Positions 62,414-64,000 of a stretch of DNA of 64,000 nucleotides are shown piece by piece (the stretch's first letter is position 1; each line of letters begins with the position of its first letter). This DNA is from Bradyrhizobium campsiandrae (GTDB lineage: Bacteria > Pseudomonadota > Alphaproteobacteria > Rhizobiales > Xanthobacteraceae). The position numbers were made by a program, and so were the translations under genes. The stretch lies in the NCBI RefSeq assembly GCF_014529705.1, contig NZ_JAANIH010000026.1, positions 1 to 64,000 on the forward strand, in the 5' to 3' direction. The notes beneath the pieces were generated by a model that worked only from the letters and a program-made list of their open reading frames with translations, ran no database searches and was not told the origin of the DNA.

Positions 62414-63478
62414 TTAGTTGACCAGCGACAGCCGCGGAAACGTCTCCAGCGGATTGTCGACGCACATCTTCGCGATAATGCTCTTCGGCAGATGCGGCGG
62501 GATCGGATCATCGCCGTCGAACTGCCAATGCGGATAGTCGGACGCGAACAGGAACATCTTTTCCGAACCGATCTGATCGATGATCTCCGCGACGCTTTCG
62601 GCATCGCCCGGCGCATCGAACGGCTGCATGGTGACGCGGAAATTGTCGCGGATGATCGAAGCGGGCTCGCGCTCGACCCAGGGCACCTCGACGCGAACGC
62701 CGCGCCAGGTCTTGTTGGCGCGCCACATGAAGGCCGGCAGCCAGCTCACGCCCGACTCCATCAGCACGACCTTCAGGTTCGGAAACTTGCCGAACACGCC
62801 CTCGTAGATCAGGCTCAGGATCTGCGCCTGAAACGCCTGGGCCTCGACGAAGTAATATTCGTAGCGGTACGACGGCCAGCCCGCCGAGCTCGGCGCCTGG
62901 CGATATTGCGTGCCGGCATGAATCGCGAGCGGCAGCTTGTATTTCTCCGCGAGCTGATAGACCGGCCAGAAATGCCGGCGGCCCAGCAGCGTCTCGCCCT
63001 GCGCCAGCACCAGGATGGAGACGAATCTGTTGTCACCCGCGCGGCGCTCGATCTCCTCGACGGCGAGGTCAGGCGCCTGCATCGGCACCACGATGGACGC
63101 GCGCAGGCGCGGGTCGCGCGACAGCCATTCGGCGGCGATCCAGTCGTTGATCGCCTTGCAGAAGTCCGCCGCCATGTAGGGATCAAACACGGCCTGGGCG
63201 CCATAGAGCACGTTGAGGATCGCGTGGCTCGCGCCGAGCTGGTCGAAGGCACCCTGCTGCACCATCGCCAGATCCGAGCCCGGCTTGGCACCATTGGCCG
63301 GCCGCCAATCGGCCCGGCCCGACAGCGGCATATTGGGCGGATAGGAGGTGAGATCGAGGCCGTCGATGGCGCGGCTCACCACCTGCTCTTTCCAGTGATC
63401 GCTGAGATAGGGCAGCAGCGTGGTGCGCGTGCCACCAACCGCCGGGTGGATGTCGCAGTCGATCCGCGTCACCGCCAT
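62414..63478 (-). CDS. Amidohydrolase-family metalloenzyme, paralogue of the adjacent gene
   Basis: A 354-residue amidohydrolase_2 protein. It shares its motif order with the neighbour: TRIDCDIHPAVGGTRT near the start, KLPLAIHAGTQYRQAPSS near 200, LKVVLMESGVSWLPAFMWR near 255 and FASDYPHWQFDGDD near 325. So the two are ancient tandem duplicates, probably acting on related substrates or as a heteromer. ATG 63478. First recognised gene of a minus-strand set running 63478 to 60559 with spacing of 16, 33 and 72 bases, which suggests an operon. Confidence 0.86.
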   Translation of the reverse strand: MAVTRIDCDIHPAVGGTRTTLLPYLSDHWKEQVVSRAIDGLDLTSYPPNMPLSGRADWRPANGAKPGSDLAMVQQGAFDQLGASHAILNVLYGAQAVFDPYMAADFCKAINDWIAAEWLSRDPRLRASIVVPMQAPDLAVEEIERRAGDNRFVSILVLAQGETLLGRRHFWPVYQLAEKYKLPLAIHAGTQYRQAPSSAGWPSYRYEYYFVEAQAFQAQILSLIYEGVFGKFPNLKVVLMESGVSWLPAFMWRANKTWRGVRVEVPWVEREPASIIRDNFRVTMQPFDAPGDAESVAEIIDQIGSEKMFLFASDYPHWQFDGDDPIPPHLPKSIIAKMCVDNPLETFPRLSLVN

Positions 63479-63618
63479 GGATGCTTCCTCGGGCCATCTT
63501 TATTGGCGGCATTCTCCGCACCGCCTGGGCAGAGTGCGCCGGCCCGTGTCCCGGCGCAAGAGAGCACGCATGCGCGATCCGTCATGGCTCGGTTGCATTT
63601 CGCAGGCGCGATATGCTG

Positions 63619-64000
63619 TCAGGTCGCCATGATCAAAATGCGCTGCACCAACGCGATCGCAGTCTCGGTGGCAGGATCGGCCGACGTCACGGGAACCGCG
63701 AGCGCGAGAATATCGACCGGATCGGACGAGAGCACGACGAGATGCGTCGCGTTGCTGGCAGCCATCAGCGAGGCCAGCCGCTCCACCGCGGGATCGATCG
63801 GCTGATGTCCCCATGGCGCATCCGCGCGCCGCAGCACACGATGGCTCGCCAGACGATGGCGCAGCAACAGCGGATCATAGGCCGCAAGCTCATCCTCGCG
63901 GTAACGTCTGGCGCTCTCGAACAAGGGATGACGCAGCAGCTCGGCGATGAGCTGGTCGCGCGTTGTCGCCGGCGAGCTCGCGACCGAGCTCAGCACGCCC
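63619..64000 (-). CDS. Hypothetical protein, N-terminus outside window
   Basis: A frame open to the window's right edge; the visible 127 codons end at 63619. The segment contains QLIAELLRHPLFESARRYRE, then a Leu/Arg-rich stretch and HLVVLSSDPVDILALAVPVT. I do not recognise the family. A GTG at 63996 could be the start, but the true start is probably outside. It ends 140 bases before the amidohydrolase pair on the same strand, so it could belong to that locus, possibly as a regulator or partner. Confidence 0.5.
   Translation of the reverse strand, partial: GVLSSVASSPATTRDQLIAELLRHPLFESARRYREDELAAYDPLLLRHRLASHRVLRRADAPWGHQPIDPAVERLASLMAASNATHLVVLSSDPVDILALAVPVTSADPATETAIALVQRILIMAT

Noticed and set aside
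1..64000. CRISPR arrays, tRNA or rRNA genes, riboswitches
   Set aside because: No evenly spaced repeat-spacer pattern, no tRNA cloverleaf with a CCA end and no rRNA-like stretch was recognised by eye in the intergenic regions.

Overview
The window is high-GC, densely coded chromosomal DNA from an alphaproteobacterium, most likely Bradyrhizobium or a close relative. This rests on the gene families (fused indolepyruvate ferredoxin oxidoreductase, several LysR regulators, GumC/ExoQ-type polysaccharide genes, Omp25/31-like barrel protein) and on short palindromic intergenic repeats of the kind seen in Bradyrhizobium and Rhodopseudomonas. No tRNA, rRNA or CRISPR array was found. The only mobile-element gene is an IS110-type transposase cut by the left edge.

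Layout. (1) 1-5.4 kb: IS110 remnant, then a LysR regulator divergent from an SDR-pirin-wrbA redox operon, a hairpin plus a 16-bp tandem repeat, and a PCMT-like methyltransferase. (2) 5.4-17.0 kb: a surface-polysaccharide cluster with CelD-like acyltransferase, ExoQ-like polymerase/ligase, three glycosyltransferases, a SAM methyltransferase, a GumC/Wzc-type co-polymerase with a degraded P-loop, a WecB/TagA/CpsF glycosyltransferase and galE. No initiating transferase, flippase or outer-membrane exporter is present here. (3) 17.2-21.7 kb: a small unknown gene and a protein with five GAF domains followed by GGDEF and EAL. (4) 22-31.3 kb: an Ldh/flavin monooxygenase/FAH-hydrolase catabolic operon, a LysR gene, a small secreted YciI-like protein and a membrane protein, and an Lrp regulator divergent from an 1143-residue indolepyruvate ferredoxin oxidoreductase.

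(5) 31.3-35.8 kb: a LysR gene divergent from an EmrAB-like efflux pair and an AhpD-like protein. (6) 35.9-40.1 kb: D-amino-acid aminotransferase and a four-gene glutamate/aspartate-type ABC importer. (7) 40.2-43.3 kb: an M20 peptidase divergent from a second NtaA/DszA-type monooxygenase, with several palindromes between them. (8) 43.3-50.8 kb: six consecutive minus-strand genes for exported envelope proteins: NodB-type deacetylase, MltB-like transglycosylase, barrel protein, subtilase, an unknown repeat-bearing secreted protein, and a YcbB-like L,D-transpeptidase. This is the best candidate for an undescribed functional unit.

(9) 50.9-58.0 kb: a ThDP decarboxylase/synthase, a GFA-fold protein that has lost one zinc-ligand motif, a palindromic repeat, and a set of electrophile-handling genes (Old Yellow Enzyme, aldo/keto reductase, MFS exporter, LysR). 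(10) 58.0-64.0 kb: aldehyde dehydrogenase, SDR, zinc-ribbon protein, Rieske protein, two paralogous amidohydrolases and an unknown gene running off the right edge, probably a degradation locus for an unidentified organic acid or aromatic compound. Regulators sit mostly divergent from their likely targets. All functional assignments are from reading motifs and gene order; no database search was run.
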